DNA of 39,845 nucleotides from Streptosporangium subroseum (GCF_900188345.1 NZ_FZOD01000081.1:1-39845), one strand, 5' to 3'. Positions 25,142 through 33,338 are shown, counted from the first letter of the stretch. Notes: a model not told the origin generated them from the letters alone. A program made the numbers and translations.

Positions 25142-26518
25142 TTAGGCGGCGAGTTCGGGGGTGTCGTCGCGGGGCGGTAGTTCGTGGCCGAGGCCGGAGG
25201 CGGCGACCTGGTTCCAGGAGGGAGCCATTGCCGCGTAGGTGCCGGCGGCGTGTTCGGCGGCGGTGGTGGAGACGTAGCCGGACCGCGCCCGATACCACCG
25301 GCCGTCGGAACCGGTGATCACGGCGACGCCGGGCAGTTCCGGGGCGATGGATCGGGCAGCTACCAGGGCATCGGGATCGAGATCGCCGAGGGTCATCACG
25401 GCGGTTTCGGGGTCGTTGACCCGGTGACAAACCCGGCCGCCGATCTGGGCACGCAGCGTGGTGACCCCGGGGCCAAGGTCGGAGCCGATCCGTTGGCCGG
25501 ACAGCACTAGATGGATGCCGAACGCGCGGCCCAGTTGGGCGATGCGCAGTAGTGCGGTGGCGGTGCGGGTGACCTGGTCCTTTTCGGCTTTGTCGGCGGT
25601 CAGGTACAGCTCGGCCAGCTCGTCGACCAAGACGACGACCGGGATGGGGCGGGCGGCGTCGGACAGTTGCCAGATGTCGCGTACCCCGGAGTGGCGGCAG
25701 GCGAGCATCCGGGCGCCCATCACGGCGATCAGGTCGGACAGCAGGTCCAGGCATTCGGTGCGGGTGGTGGCCAGGGCGGTCAGGCGGGGGGCGTAGGCCG
25801 ACAGCTCGACGCCGCCTTTGAGGTCGAAGCCGACCAGGGCGACCGGTTGCGGGGCCAGGCCGACGATGAGCGCGTTGATCAGGTTGGATTTGCCGGACTG
25901 GGTGGCGCCGGCGTTCATCCAGTGCGGGATCAGCCGCAGGTCCATCCGCCAGGCCGCGCCGGTCTCCAGCACCCCGACGACCGGCCGCAGCAGGTCCTCA
26001 GCGCGCCAGCCGTCTCGTGGTTCAGCGGGTGCCATGGCGGGGGCGACGTGGGATAGCGGGTCGCGGGTGATGCCTTGGAGGGTGACGCGGCCGGGCCGGG
26101 AGCCGACGACCCGGACCGCTTCGATGCGCCAGGCGTGGGCGAGGCGTTCGCAGACTTTGGCGTAGTCGTCAGGTACCTGGCCATCGAGGAGGTGGAAGGT
26201 GATGCGGAAGCCGTGCCGGACCGGCCGGGGTAGGCCCATCCAGGGTTTGGTGTCGACCGCGACCCGCTGGAAGCGCCGCTTGACCTGTACGACGCCGGTG
26301 GAGGCGACCAGGCCGGGCACGGTGGTGAACCACCAGCGGTAGCGCTTCTTGGTGAGGCCGCAGCCGGAGGCCACGTGCCGCCAGGACCAGCGCAACCACA
26401 CGGCCTTGCGCGGGAAGACGAGCGCGTACCAGTAGGAGAGCGGAGCCCAGCGCCGCCAGGCGATCAGCACGAGCAGGGCGGCGAGGACCTTGAACAGGGG
26501 GTGGCCGAGGTCGATCAC
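25142..26518 (-). CDS. FtsK/SpoIIIE-like DNA translocase (TraB/TraSA type)
   Basis: 458 aa from ATG 26518, overlapping the preceding gene by ATGA. Two hydrophobic segments near residues 8-35 anchor it. The motor domain has Walker A GATQSGKSN (204-212) and Walker B VVVLVDE (294-300), then LRIAQLGRAFGIHLVLSGQR and later LRAQIGGRVCHRVN. This is the single-protein TraB/TraSA translocase that moves double-stranded plasmid or element DNA between hyphae, unlike type IV secretion. It has no obvious C-terminal winged helix of FtsK-gamma type except possibly the last 60 residues. Confidence 0.93.
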   Translation of the reverse strand: MIDLGHPLFKVLAALLVLIAWRRWAPLSYWYALVFPRKAVWLRWSWRHVASGCGLTKKRYRWWFTTVPGLVASTGVVQVKRRFQRVAVDTKPWMGLPRPVRHGFRITFHLLDGQVPDDYAKVCERLAHAWRIEAVRVVGSRPGRVTLQGITRDPLSHVAPAMAPAEPRDGWRAEDLLRPVVGVLETGAAWRMDLRLIPHWMNAGATQSGKSNLINALIVGLAPQPVALVGFDLKGGVELSAYAPRLTALATTRTECLDLLSDLIAVMGARMLACRHSGVRDIWQLSDAARPIPVVVLVDELAELYLTADKAEKDQVTRTATALLRIAQLGRAFGIHLVLSGQRIGSDLGPGVTTLRAQIGGRVCHRVNDPETAVMTLGDLDPDALVAARSIAPELPGVAVITGSDGRWYRARSGYVSTTAAEHAAGTYAAMAPSWNQVAASGLGHELPPRDDTPELAA

Positions 26519-26853
26519 AGGTCTGCCCCCGTTCGGGCGGAGCCGGCGGGGACGAAGGACTGGGCGCGGTAGGAGATGCCCCAGCGTCCGCCCTGTTCCC
26601 AGACGTAGCCGACCAGGCCGACCGGGATGACTTCCTCGCCGGCGGTGATCTGTGGTTCGGGGGTGGTGCTGATCTTGACGAGTTCCATCCGGTTGAACTC
26701 GTCTTCGAACAGCAGGGTGAGTTCGTACATGGTGTTGCCGTCCTTGTCGCGCTTGATCTCGCCGGTGTCCTTGTTGACCAGGCGGGGCTTGGCGGCCTTG
26801 ACGCAGGTGATCTGGAGTTTGGTGACGTCGACGGGGATGGGGATGGTGCGCAT
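26515..26853 (-). CDS. SCO3933-family regulatory protein (Pra-position)
   Basis: 112 aa: MRTIPIPVDVTKLQITCVKA, then LVNKDTGEIKRDKDGNTMYE, then WGISYRAQSFVPAG. This beta-rich sequence resembles the SCO3933 'regulatory protein' family frequent in Streptomyces elements, and OB-fold-like binding is possible. It is the first gene of the leftward element operon. In pSAM2 the replication activator Pra holds an equivalent place, so an activator role for rep-xis-int is inference by position. The TGA overlaps the traB-like ATG. Confidence 0.75.
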   Translation of the reverse strand: MRTIPIPVDVTKLQITCVKAAKPRLVNKDTGEIKRDKDGNTMYELTLLFEDEFNRMELVKISTTPEPQITAGEEVIPVGLVGYVWEQGGRWGISYRAQSFVPAGSARTGADL

Positions 26854-26871
26854 GATCGTTCCTTTGTTAAC

Positions 26872-26907
26872 TGGACTACTTGGAGTACATGGAATACTTG
26901 GAATTCT
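26872..26907. promoter_or_regulatory. Four tandem 9-bp repeats (iterated operator)
   Basis: TGGACTACT, TGGAGTACA, TGGAATACT and TGGAATTCT lie head to tail at 26872, 26881, 26890 and 26899. They share TGGA-(N)-TACT/A. They sit between the SCO3933-like gene (minus, starts 26853) and the GntR gene (plus). In pSAM2 the GntR repressor KorSA binds sites before both pra and its own gene. By analogy these are likely operator sites, though their tandem rather than palindromic layout is unusual for GntR. Confidence 0.7.
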
Positions 26908-26980
26908 AAGTTGTCAATGAGTGCTTCGTGCGCTTGGTTGGTTTCTTTATCGAGGTGTGCTCAACTGGAGATGGCGCGAG

Positions 26981-27385
26981 ATGGCGCATCGTGAAGCACG
27001 ACGAAGTGAGACGAAGCAGATGGTGGAGAAGAGCGGCCGACCGGCCTACCTGCAGATCGTCGACGAGTTGCGCGGCCAGATCCGCACCGGCGCCCTTGCT
27101 CCCGGCGCGGCGTTGCCGTCGATTGCCCAGCTGGGTGAGCGCTTCGACGTCTCCGCCAGCGTAGTCAAGGCCGCGATCAGCGTGCTGCGCACCGAAGGCG
27201 TGGTGATCGGCCAGCAGGGCAAGGGTGTATTCGTCCGCGAGAGTCCCGCTGATGCCCCCGAACCGGAAACCTCCAGCATCAACGCCGAGGTCCTGGACCA
27301 GCTTGCCCAGGTGCGCCACTCCCTCAAGGAACTGGGGGATCGGCTTGCCGCCCTGGAGGCGGCAGTCTTCGAAGAGCCGAAGTGA
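26981..27385 (+). CDS. GntR-family repressor (KorSA-like)
   Basis: 134 aa from ATG 26981 (GGAG about ten bases upstream); ATG 27020 is a possible alternative at the true domain start MVEKSGRPAYLQIVDELRGQ. The GntR winged helix covers residues 14-85, with LPSIAQLGERFDVSASVVKA as the HTH and VVIGQQGKGVFVRES as the wing. The rest is a short coiled-coil (EVLDQLAQVRHSLKELGDRL), without a ligand-binding FCD or UTRA domain. It faces the Tra/Rep/Int operon across the 9-bp repeats and probably represses it and itself. Its 3' end overlaps the antisense small gene at 27324. Confidence 0.87.
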   Translation: MAHREARRSETKQMVEKSGRPAYLQIVDELRGQIRTGALAPGAALPSIAQLGERFDVSASVVKAAISVLRTEGVVIGQQGKGVFVRESPADAPEPETSSINAEVLDQLAQVRHSLKELGDRLAALEAAVFEEPK

Positions 27386-27470
27386 TCTCACCGATTCGGC
27401 ATGCCATTTCGTCCAGCTCTGCCCGGATCGCGGTCAATTCCCAGATAATCCGTTGCGGGTCTGCGTTCAT
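27324..27470 (-). CDS. Small coiled-coil protein overlapping GntR 3' end
   Basis: 48 aa. ATG 27470 is preceded by AAGGGAG with six bases spacing, a strong ribosome site. Residues 1-34 (MNADPQRIIWELTAIRAELD, then EMACRIGEITSALR) form one amphipathic helix; the C-terminus is Pro-rich and is encoded antisense to the GntR gene by 62 bases. The regular heptads and the ribosome site argue for a real gene. Similar short helical proteins occur in AICEs but I cannot name it. Confidence 0.5.
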   Translation of the reverse strand: MNADPQRIIWELTAIRAELDEMACRIGEITSALRRLPPPGRQADPPVP

Positions 27471-27659
27471 TGGTTTCTCCCTTGCTCTGCGGTGCGTTTC
27501 GCCTTTCGCGATGGCTTAAGTTCACCGTGAGCTGAGGGTTTCCGGTATCACGCCGATCTAGTTAAGCTTCTTCAGTTCCACTCAACGAGCATTTACACAA
27601 GCGTTTTCACCTGCACGACCGCACACCGCGCACGACCTCCACAGCGTGAAGGCGAAGGT
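27471..27659. promoter_or_regulatory. Intergenic region upstream of the kinase operon
   Basis: No gene on the plus strand. It holds the ribosome site of the small minus-strand gene (27476-27482) and, near 27645-27652, GAAGGCGA for the kinase gene. An AT-richer stretch at about 27555-27600 may hold the kinase promoter. I see no clear operator. Confidence 0.4.
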
Positions 27660-28703
27660 ATGCAATTGAAGACGACCCAGCATCAGGGCTGGACCCCCTC
27701 CCGCCTGCGGGAACACCGCGAAGCCCATGGCCTCACCCTGGAAGCCGCCGGCGAACGCCTCCGCCAGGCCGCCACCCGCCACGGCCTGAGCGTCCCGGCG
27801 GCCAACTTCCAGACCCTGTGGGGGCACGAGCAGGGAACCGTGTTCCCCGGCCCGCATTACCGGCGTGCTTACTGCCTGCTCTATGAGGCCACCGAGCCCG
27901 AACTCGGCTTTCGCAACCCTTTGCCCGGTGAATCACAGAAAGCGGAAATTGTGATTTCCGATTTGCCTGCGCCCGCTGATCCCGCCGCGGACAACGCCGC
28001 CGCCCACGTCATCGAGGAGGCGTTCACCAAGGTCTCCGTTGGCGGCATCACCGCGGACGGCTCTCCGCAGGCGTTGTTGCGGAGCCGGGTGGTCGACGCC
28101 TGGCGCCGGCGCCACGGCGGCGGCAGCCCCAAGCCCATCCTTGTCTTGGTCGGCGGATACGCCGGATCGGGCAAGACCGAGTTCTCCCGCTTCCTGTCCG
28201 ACATCACCGGCTGGGCGTTCCTGGACAAGGACTCCCTGACCCGGTGCATCGTGGAGCGGCTGCTGGTTTCCCTGGGCGGTGACCCCAACGACCGCCACAG
28301 CGACCTGTATCTCAAGGAGGTCCGCCCCCTGGAGTACCGGTGCCTGATGGAGGCCGCGTGGGACAACCTCAACGTCGGCACCTCGGCCATCTTGTCCGCG
28401 CCGTTCATCACCGAACTCAAAGACGAAGCCTGGTTCACCCGACTGGAGAACCGGTGCGCCGCCAAGGGCATCGACGTCGCGGCGATCTGGGTCCGCTGCG
28501 ACCCCGAATCCATGCGCGAATACATCGAGTTCCGCGGCGCTGCCCGCGATGCCTGGAAGCTGGGCAACTGGGAGCGATACGCCGACGGGCTCGACACCGA
28601 CACCAGCCCGCCCACCGCCCATGTCACGGTGGATAACCGGCTGGGATCGGCGATCAGCCTCGCCGACCAGACCCGCGAGGCCCTCAAGCGGATCCTGACG
28701 TGA
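27660..28703 (+). CDS. HTH-domain P-loop kinase/ATPase (AICE cargo)
   Basis: 347 aa from ATG 27660, GAAGG seven bases upstream. Residues 11-75 look like an XRE-type or similar helix-turn-helix (SRLREHREAHGLTLEAAGER...FQTLWGHEQGTV), followed by a linker to about 155. The kinase domain has Walker A GGYAGSGKT (165-173), DKDSLT (189-194) as a possible Mg/base, and a late Arg/Asp-rich region, WVRCDPESMREYIEFRGAAR, resembling the lid of gluconate kinase or zeta-type phosphotransferases. Fusion of HTH to a small-molecule kinase is unusual. Its stop overlaps the next kinase-like gene by GTGA. It may phosphorylate a nucleotide or sugar and regulate its own transcription. Confidence 0.75.
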   Translation: MQLKTTQHQGWTPSRLREHREAHGLTLEAAGERLRQAATRHGLSVPAANFQTLWGHEQGTVFPGPHYRRAYCLLYEATEPELGFRNPLPGESQKAEIVISDLPAPADPAADNAAAHVIEEAFTKVSVGGITADGSPQALLRSRVVDAWRRRHGGGSPKPILVLVGGYAGSGKTEFSRFLSDITGWAFLDKDSLTRCIVERLLVSLGGDPNDRHSDLYLKEVRPLEYRCLMEAAWDNLNVGTSAILSAPFITELKDEAWFTRLENRCAAKGIDVAAIWVRCDPESMREYIEFRGAARDAWKLGNWERYADGLDTDTSPPTAHVTVDNRLGSAISLADQTREALKRILT

Positions 28704-29296
28704 GCAGTCCGCAAGGAATCGTCCTGTACGGCCCGCCCGCCAGCGGCAAGGACACCATCACCGCAGCCCTCGCCCGGCTTGATCCGCGATTCGTGCTGCT
28801 GCCCAAGCTCAAGGTCGGCACCGGCCGCGCGAACGGGTATGAATTCGTCAGCATCGAGCACCTGGACACGCTGCGCGAGGCCGGTCGTCTGCTGGCCGAG
28901 ACCCACCGCTACGGCAACGTCTACGCCGTTGACCGACAGGCCATCGACGATCGGCATGCCGCCGGCTACGTGCCGGTCATCCACATGGGCAACATCTCTG
29001 ATCTGCACCGGCTCATCGGCACGGTCCCGGATGGATGGTTGCGCGTGCTGCTGTGGGTACCGCGCGAGGCCACCGAACAGCGATCTCGACAGCGCGGGGA
29101 TACCGACACCGCCAAGCGCCTGACCGCGTGGGACGAAACCCTCGCCGACCTGGAGGCCCACACCGACGCCGGGTTCTTTCACCTGCGCCTGCACACCGAC
29201 CGCCTGGGAGCCAGTGCCGCCGCGGCCGAGATCATGGGTGCCTACGATCGGCTACGGGAGGCAAGCTGTCCTCAGGGGCAGCAATGCCACCGGTGA
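28700..29296 (+). CDS. Guanylate-kinase-like nucleotide kinase (AICE cargo)
   Basis: 198 aa from GTG 28700. Walker A is GPPASGKDT (residues 11-19). The substrate-binding region LKVGTGRANGYEFVSIEHLD echoes the Gmk sequence 'DYHFVS'. HRYGNVYAVDRQAIDDR and VLLWVPREATEQRSRQRGD are the expected nucleotide and lid segments. It lacks the Gmk GPSGAGKST consensus, so substrate may differ from GMP. It is co-translated with the HTH kinase. The 3' end overlaps the convergent zinc protein gene by 65 bases. Confidence 0.75.
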   Translation: MSSPQGIVLYGPPASGKDTITAALARLDPRFVLLPKLKVGTGRANGYEFVSIEHLDTLREAGRLLAETHRYGNVYAVDRQAIDDRHAAGYVPVIHMGNISDLHRLIGTVPDGWLRVLLWVPREATEQRSRQRGDTDTAKRLTAWDETLADLEAHTDAGFFHLRLHTDRLGASAAAAEIMGAYDRLREASCPQGQQCHR

Positions 29297-29792
29297 GCCG
29301 GGCCGCCACTGCGGCCGGGATCAGATCCAGCCGCCACCAGGTGCCACACCCCCGACACCGCGCACCCTCGGGAAGCGGATCCTGATGGGTCCACTCCACA
29401 TCATCGTGGGAGCACGCAGCGCCGTCCCGGTAGCTTTGCGTGCACCGCTCGGCGGTGACCGACGACTCATCGATTGTCACAATCAGCGGCGCCTCCCCCG
29501 CAGTGCGCCCGCAGTGCGGACACGCCACCGGTTGTGTCCCGCCGCTCAGTTGCTCTTGGAGACGCCGCTGTTCGTCGGCCAGTCGGATGAGTTCCTCCGC
29601 CGTATGCGCCACCAGGTAGCGGGTAAGGCCGGCGAGCACCTCATGCTCGGCCAGCACGTGGTCCGGACTGCGGCGCGCGTAGAAGACGCCCCATCCGCTC
29701 ATCTCCGTTTGCCAGCCGTCGATCACCGGCCCGTCCCCTACCGGCGACAACGTCCACGCGGTCGGAAGTTGCTGAGAAAACCGTCCTGGCAT
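29232..29792 (-). CDS. Hypothetical protein with Cys-pair motifs
   Basis: 186 aa. MPGRFSQQLPTAWTLSPVGD leads a mostly polar N-terminal domain with SPDHVLAEHEVLAGLTRYLV and a helical EELIRLADEQRRLQEQLSG. Then come two zinc-binding-like pairs: CPHCG (about residues 90-94) and CRGCG (about 146-150), with Cys115 and Cys125 between. No family is recognised. It converges on the kinase genes and its last 21 codons overlap them on the opposite strand. ATG 29792 is taken by length. Confidence 0.55.
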   Translation of the reverse strand: MPGRFSQQLPTAWTLSPVGDGPVIDGWQTEMSGWGVFYARRSPDHVLAEHEVLAGLTRYLVAHTAEELIRLADEQRRLQEQLSGGTQPVACPHCGRTAGEAPLIVTIDESSVTAERCTQSYRDGAACSHDDVEWTHQDPLPEGARCRGCGTWWRLDLIPAAVAARLTGGIAAPEDSLPPVADRRHP

Positions 29793-29832
29793 GTGATCCC
29801 TTTCATCCTCGAAACCGTCACCGAGCAGGCGC

Positions 29833-30189
29833 TCACCGGACAGATCCGCTGAGAATGGCCGCCCACAGTTGTTCTCCCTTGGCGGCTCGTAGCCACGCGG
29901 TCTCCTGCATGGTGGTCACGCCGCTCTTGCGGTGGTATCGCCGGATGAACATCACACCGGCCGTCGCGCACAGCTCATAGAAGACCGTTCGGCACTCGCA
30001 CGTGTGCTCCCGGACTCGAACCCGATCAGCCCGAGGGATGCTCTTATGCCAGTCCAACTGCTGGCAGCCGCCTCGCCCGGGGGCGGGATGAATCCCGTGA
30101 TAGGGCGCGAGCAGTGAATCCAACCCGGCCACGGCAGCCTCACCTCGTCTCTCTTCATCCGCCAGCCCGTTCGGTGACAGGGAGAGCAT
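29833..30189 (-). CDS. Hypothetical AICE cargo protein
   Basis: 118 aa from ATG 30189, MLSLSPNGLADEERRGEAAV. The upstream extension to 30270 is Cys-rich shadow. A His/Cys motif lies in REHTCECRTVFYELCATAGV, followed by MFIRRYHRKSGVTTM and a helical end, ETAWLRAAKGEQLWAAIL. GAGAGG is 13 bases upstream, weak. Similar to nothing I can name. It is on the same strand as the zinc protein at 29232 and probably co-transcribed. Confidence 0.55.
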   Translation of the reverse strand: MLSLSPNGLADEERRGEAAVAGLDSLLAPYHGIHPAPGRGGCQQLDWHKSIPRADRVRVREHTCECRTVFYELCATAGVMFIRRYHRKSGVTTMQETAWLRAAKGEQLWAAILSGSVR

Positions 30190-30313
30190 CCGAACGGATC
30201 GACCTCTCTCTATACTGCACCACTCTGGTACACACTGACACCCTCTAATATCTAGTGCAGCAGACTGCAACCCGAAGTTATAGTGTCTTCCCAGCTCATC
30301 TACGGTCTAGAGC

Positions 30314-30580
30314 ATGGATTGGGACACCGGCGAGTACGTGTGGAAGCAGGTTGCCGACGTGATCCGGCAGCGCATTAAGGACGGCCAGTACCGCCCCCGC
30401 ACTCCCATCCCCTCTGAGATCCGCCTGGCCGAAGAACTCGGCGTCGCCAAGGGAACCATCCGCAAGGCAGTCGCTCACCTACGTGAGGCCGGGGCTCTCT
30501 ACACCCTCCCGCAGAAGGGCACCTTCGTCAGCGCCACCGACAACCGTGGCGATCATGACGAGGACACCAGAGCCAAGTAG
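30314..30580 (+). CDS. Short GntR-family regulator
   Basis: 88 aa: MDWDTGEYVWKQVADVIRQR, then PIPSEIRLAEELGVAKGTIR as the HTH, then wing GALYTLPQKGTFVSA. It is a bare GntR DNA-binding domain without ligand-binding domain, as is common in Streptomyces mobile elements. No strong ribosome site precedes ATG 30314, so a leaderless transcript is possible. It is the last element-type gene on the right that I can recognise with certainty. Confidence 0.82.
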   Translation: MDWDTGEYVWKQVADVIRQRIKDGQYRPRTPIPSEIRLAEELGVAKGTIRKAVAHLREAGALYTLPQKGTFVSATDNRGDHDEDTRAK

Positions 30581-30819
30581 TCGGCCCTTCCAGCGCTGGC
30601 GCCCTAACCACAGGTCAGCCAGTCAAGGGCCTTGTCTAGTCCCATGAGATGCCTGACGGTTCTGTCCCAGGAGATGGGCGATAGGCGATCTAGGAACATG
30701 GTCGACCTTGCCGGGTCGGTGAGGTTTGTAAGGTATGGGTGCTCGGGCGATGCACTTACGCACACGCGGGTGAGTAGGACGCCCTGGGGACTGAGTGAGA
30801 ACGATTTCGGGGAGGGCGG
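30581..30819. other. Intergenic region before the STAND gene
   Basis: No gene seen. AT-richer around 30660-30760. No hairpin followed by T run is evident. The start context of the STAND gene includes GGGGAGGGCGG just before ATG 30820. Confidence 0.4.
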
Positions 30820-33096
30820 ATGGTCGGCTCGTTCGGCCCGTTCCTGCGGCGCTTGCGGCAGGACGCGCAGTTGACGATCGAGGAGCTTTCCCACGCTTCC
30901 GGCGTGAGTGTGCGAGCGATCGGCGACATGGAGCGCGGCGTCAGCCGCGGCCCGCAACGGCGCACGGTGCAGGCGCTGGCAGAAGCGTTGCGGCTCGGTG
31001 ACGAGCAGCGGGCGGAGCTGGTCGAGGTCGCGCGGGCGGGCCGGCCCCGACCGAGTGCCCCGGTGCCAGGCGCATGCGAACTGCCTCGGGAAGCAGGTGA
31101 CTTCACCGGCCGGACACGGGAACTGGAGCTGCTGCGCCAGCTCACCGAGCAGGCCTCGGGCGAGGAGGCCGCAGTCGTGGCCACCATCTCCGGCACCGCC
31201 GGGATCGGCAAGACGGCCCTTGCCGTGCACGCCGCCCGGCATCTGGCCGAGGCGTTCCCGGACGGCCGCTTCTACGTGGACCTGCGCGGCATGGACAACG
31301 TCCCGCTAGCCCCGGGGATCGCGCTGTCACGGCTGCTGAAAGCCCTGGGCGTGGCCGAGCAGCGCATCCCGAGCGATGAGGAAGAACAGGTCGGGCTCTA
31401 CCGGGCGCTACTGGGGGATCGCCGGTGCGTGATCGTGCTGGACAACGCCGCCGATGAGGCGCAGGTGCGGCCGTTGCTGCCGGCGGGTGGTCCCGGGATG
31501 GCGATCGTCACCAGTCGGCGTTCGCTGGCTGGGCTGGAGGGGGTGCGGCAGATTCCGCTGGCCCAGTTGTCGAGTGCGGAGGCGGCCGGGCTGTTGCGGG
31601 CGATCGTGGGTGCGGAACGGGCTGAGGCGGATCAGAACGGCGTGACCGAGCTGGCCCGGCTGTGTGGGAATCTGCCGCTGGCGGTGCGGATCGCCGGGAA
31701 CCGGCTGCAGAGCCGGCCGGGATGGACGGTGAGCCAGCTCGCCGGGCGGTTGAGTGATGAGGAGCGTCGGTTGGAGGCTTTGGCGGTCGGGGACTTGGCC
31801 GTGGCCGCCGCGTTCGCCTTGTCCTACCAGCAGTTGACCGGGACGGCGCGATGCAGTTTCCGGCGTCTGGCGCTCGCGGCCGCGCCGGACTTCGGGGCAC
31901 CGCTGGCCGCCGTGCTGGCCCAGGTGGATCTGTTCGAGGTCGAGGACGCGCTGGAGGAGCTGGTCGAGCTGGGCCTGCTGACCTCCCCGTACGTCGGGCG
32001 TTACGTCTTCCATGATCTGGTCCGGTTGTATGCCCGCGCCCGGCTGGAGCAGGAGGAGCCGATCGAGGCGCAGCAGCAGGCACGCCTACGGATGGAGGCT
32101 TGGCTGCTGGAGGTGGCGGTGGTCGCCGGGCGCTGGTTTCAGCCGGATTATGGTGCGCCGCCGCCGGAGTGGCGGTCCCTGGTCACCCTCGACAGTCAGC
32201 AGGAGGCCGGTGATTGGCTGCAGGCGGAGGGCATCGCCTGGCTGGAGGCGCTGCGCTCGGCGGCCCAGCGCAAAGAGCACGCCACGGTGGTCGAGGTGGC
32301 CGAGTCCATGGAATGGTTTTGCGACCAGTGGGTCCTGTGGGGGCACTGGAGGGAGGTGTTCGAGCTGTCCTCCAGCGCGGCGCGTGCTAGGGGTGACCGG
32401 CTGCAGGAGGCGGCGCATCTCAACTATCTGTCCTGGGCGCTGACTGTGCGTGAGGGCCGTAAGGAGGAGGGGGAGGCGACCGCGTTGCGGGCGCTGGAGG
32501 CGGCCCGCGAGGTGGGCGACGTACGCCAGCAGGGGTTGGCGCTGCGTATTGCTGCTGTGGCCGTCCGCTACGATCTGGCGACCCTGGAGCGTGAGCTGGA
32601 CTACAGCCGACGAGGCGCTGATCTCCTCCTGCAGGCCGGGGACCTGGAAGGTTATCCCGCGGCCATGGCGAGCCACATCGGTGCCCTGCGATGGGGGGGC
32701 CGGGTCGAGGAAGCATTAGAGGGCAACCTGGAACTGGTGGCCACGCTGCGTGACCCTGCTTACGGCGGTTCCCCGGCCCACGTCACCTACGGTCTCGGGG
32801 CCGCCTTGGCTGAGCTTGGCTCAGTCTACGTCGCGCTCGAACGCTGGGAGGAGGCGGTCGACGCCATCCAGGAGGCACTGCCGAAGCTGCACGCCCACCC
32901 GATTGCCGTGAGCTTGGGAGTTACCCAGCGCGATCTGGGCATCGCGCTGTGGCGCTTGGGCCGGGTCGAGCAGGCCCGCCAGGCGTTGACGGAGGCGCTA
33001 CGGCAGTTGGAGAAGGCCGGTGATACCAAGCGAGTCGCTGAGGTGGTCAAGGAACTCGCGGAGATAGCCGGCCCCGACGAAGCCACGGGGCGTTGA
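30820..33096 (+). CDS. STAND regulator: XRE HTH, NB-ARC ATPase, TPR
   Basis: 758 aa. HTH at residues 6-65 (FLRRLRQDAQLTIEELSHAS...). The NB-ARC domain at about 95-300 contains FTGRTREL, Walker A GTAGIGKT (125-132), Walker B CVIVLD (203-208), sensor VTSRR (230-234) and GNLPLAVRIAG (283-293). A winged helix follows (LSYQQLTGTARCSFRRLALA...). From about 480 on come TPR-like helical repeats (GRVEEALEGNLELV, RWEEAVDAIQEALP, GRVEQARQALTEALRQLE). This is the AfsR/NB-ARC regulator type without a SARP domain, a signal-transducing ATPase that oligomerises on ligand binding. Comparable proteins regulate antibiotic genes or act in phage defence; the role here is not determinable. Confidence 0.88.
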   Translation: MVGSFGPFLRRLRQDAQLTIEELSHASGVSVRAIGDMERGVSRGPQRRTVQALAEALRLGDEQRAELVEVARAGRPRPSAPVPGACELPREAGDFTGRTRELELLRQLTEQASGEEAAVVATISGTAGIGKTALAVHAARHLAEAFPDGRFYVDLRGMDNVPLAPGIALSRLLKALGVAEQRIPSDEEEQVGLYRALLGDRRCVIVLDNAADEAQVRPLLPAGGPGMAIVTSRRSLAGLEGVRQIPLAQLSSAEAAGLLRAIVGAERAEADQNGVTELARLCGNLPLAVRIAGNRLQSRPGWTVSQLAGRLSDEERRLEALAVGDLAVAAAFALSYQQLTGTARCSFRRLALAAAPDFGAPLAAVLAQVDLFEVEDALEELVELGLLTSPYVGRYVFHDLVRLYARARLEQEEPIEAQQQARLRMEAWLLEVAVVAGRWFQPDYGAPPPEWRSLVTLDSQQEAGDWLQAEGIAWLEALRSAAQRKEHATVVEVAESMEWFCDQWVLWGHWREVFELSSSAARARGDRLQEAAHLNYLSWALTVREGRKEEGEATALRALEAAREVGDVRQQGLALRIAAVAVRYDLATLERELDYSRRGADLLLQAGDLEGYPAAMASHIGALRWGGRVEEALEGNLELVATLRDPAYGGSPAHVTYGLGAALAELGSVYVALERWEEAVDAIQEALPKLHAHPIAVSLGVTQRDLGIALWRLGRVEQARQALTEALRQLEKAGDTKRVAEVVKELAEIAGPDEATGR

Positions 33097-33205
33097 GCGC
33101 CACAACAGCACCAGGTGCCCGGCTGTGTGCAACCTGCGTTTGTACAACCGACGTCGACGACTGTCTGATCCGAAAATCGAATATTGCGTGTGCAGGCGGC
33201 AGCAG

Positions 33206-33313
33206 ACCCCGCGCACCCGCTAACACGGCCAGCACCGCGCGATACCGCTGCTCCATGACGCTCAACTCCACCAGCGCCAACCCGGGCCTCCCCACGCGAT
33301 CGTCACCGATCAC
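33206..33313 (-). pseudogene. IS481-family transposase N-terminal fragment
   Basis: Only about 30 residues survive: GRPGLALVELSVMEQRYRAV followed by LAVLAGARG. This is the start of IS481 transposases (normally around 300-400 aa), where an HTH follows directly. Here the homology stops after AGARG and becomes unrelated sequence. It is therefore a truncated relic. Confidence 0.65.
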
Positions 33314-33338
33314 CAGGAAGGCAGGTCAGCCGAAGGGG

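Noticed and set aside
30010..30030. GGACTCGAACCC, resembling a tRNA T-arm (minus strand), considered as the right attachment site
   Set aside because: No matching acceptor or anticodon parts, and the surrounding sequence does not match tRNA-Arg at 19950. It lies inside a plausible coding frame, so chance is likely.
30604..31242. Minus-strand frame overlapping the STAND start
   Set aside because: Mostly antisense to a clear HTH/NB-ARC gene; no domain recognised.
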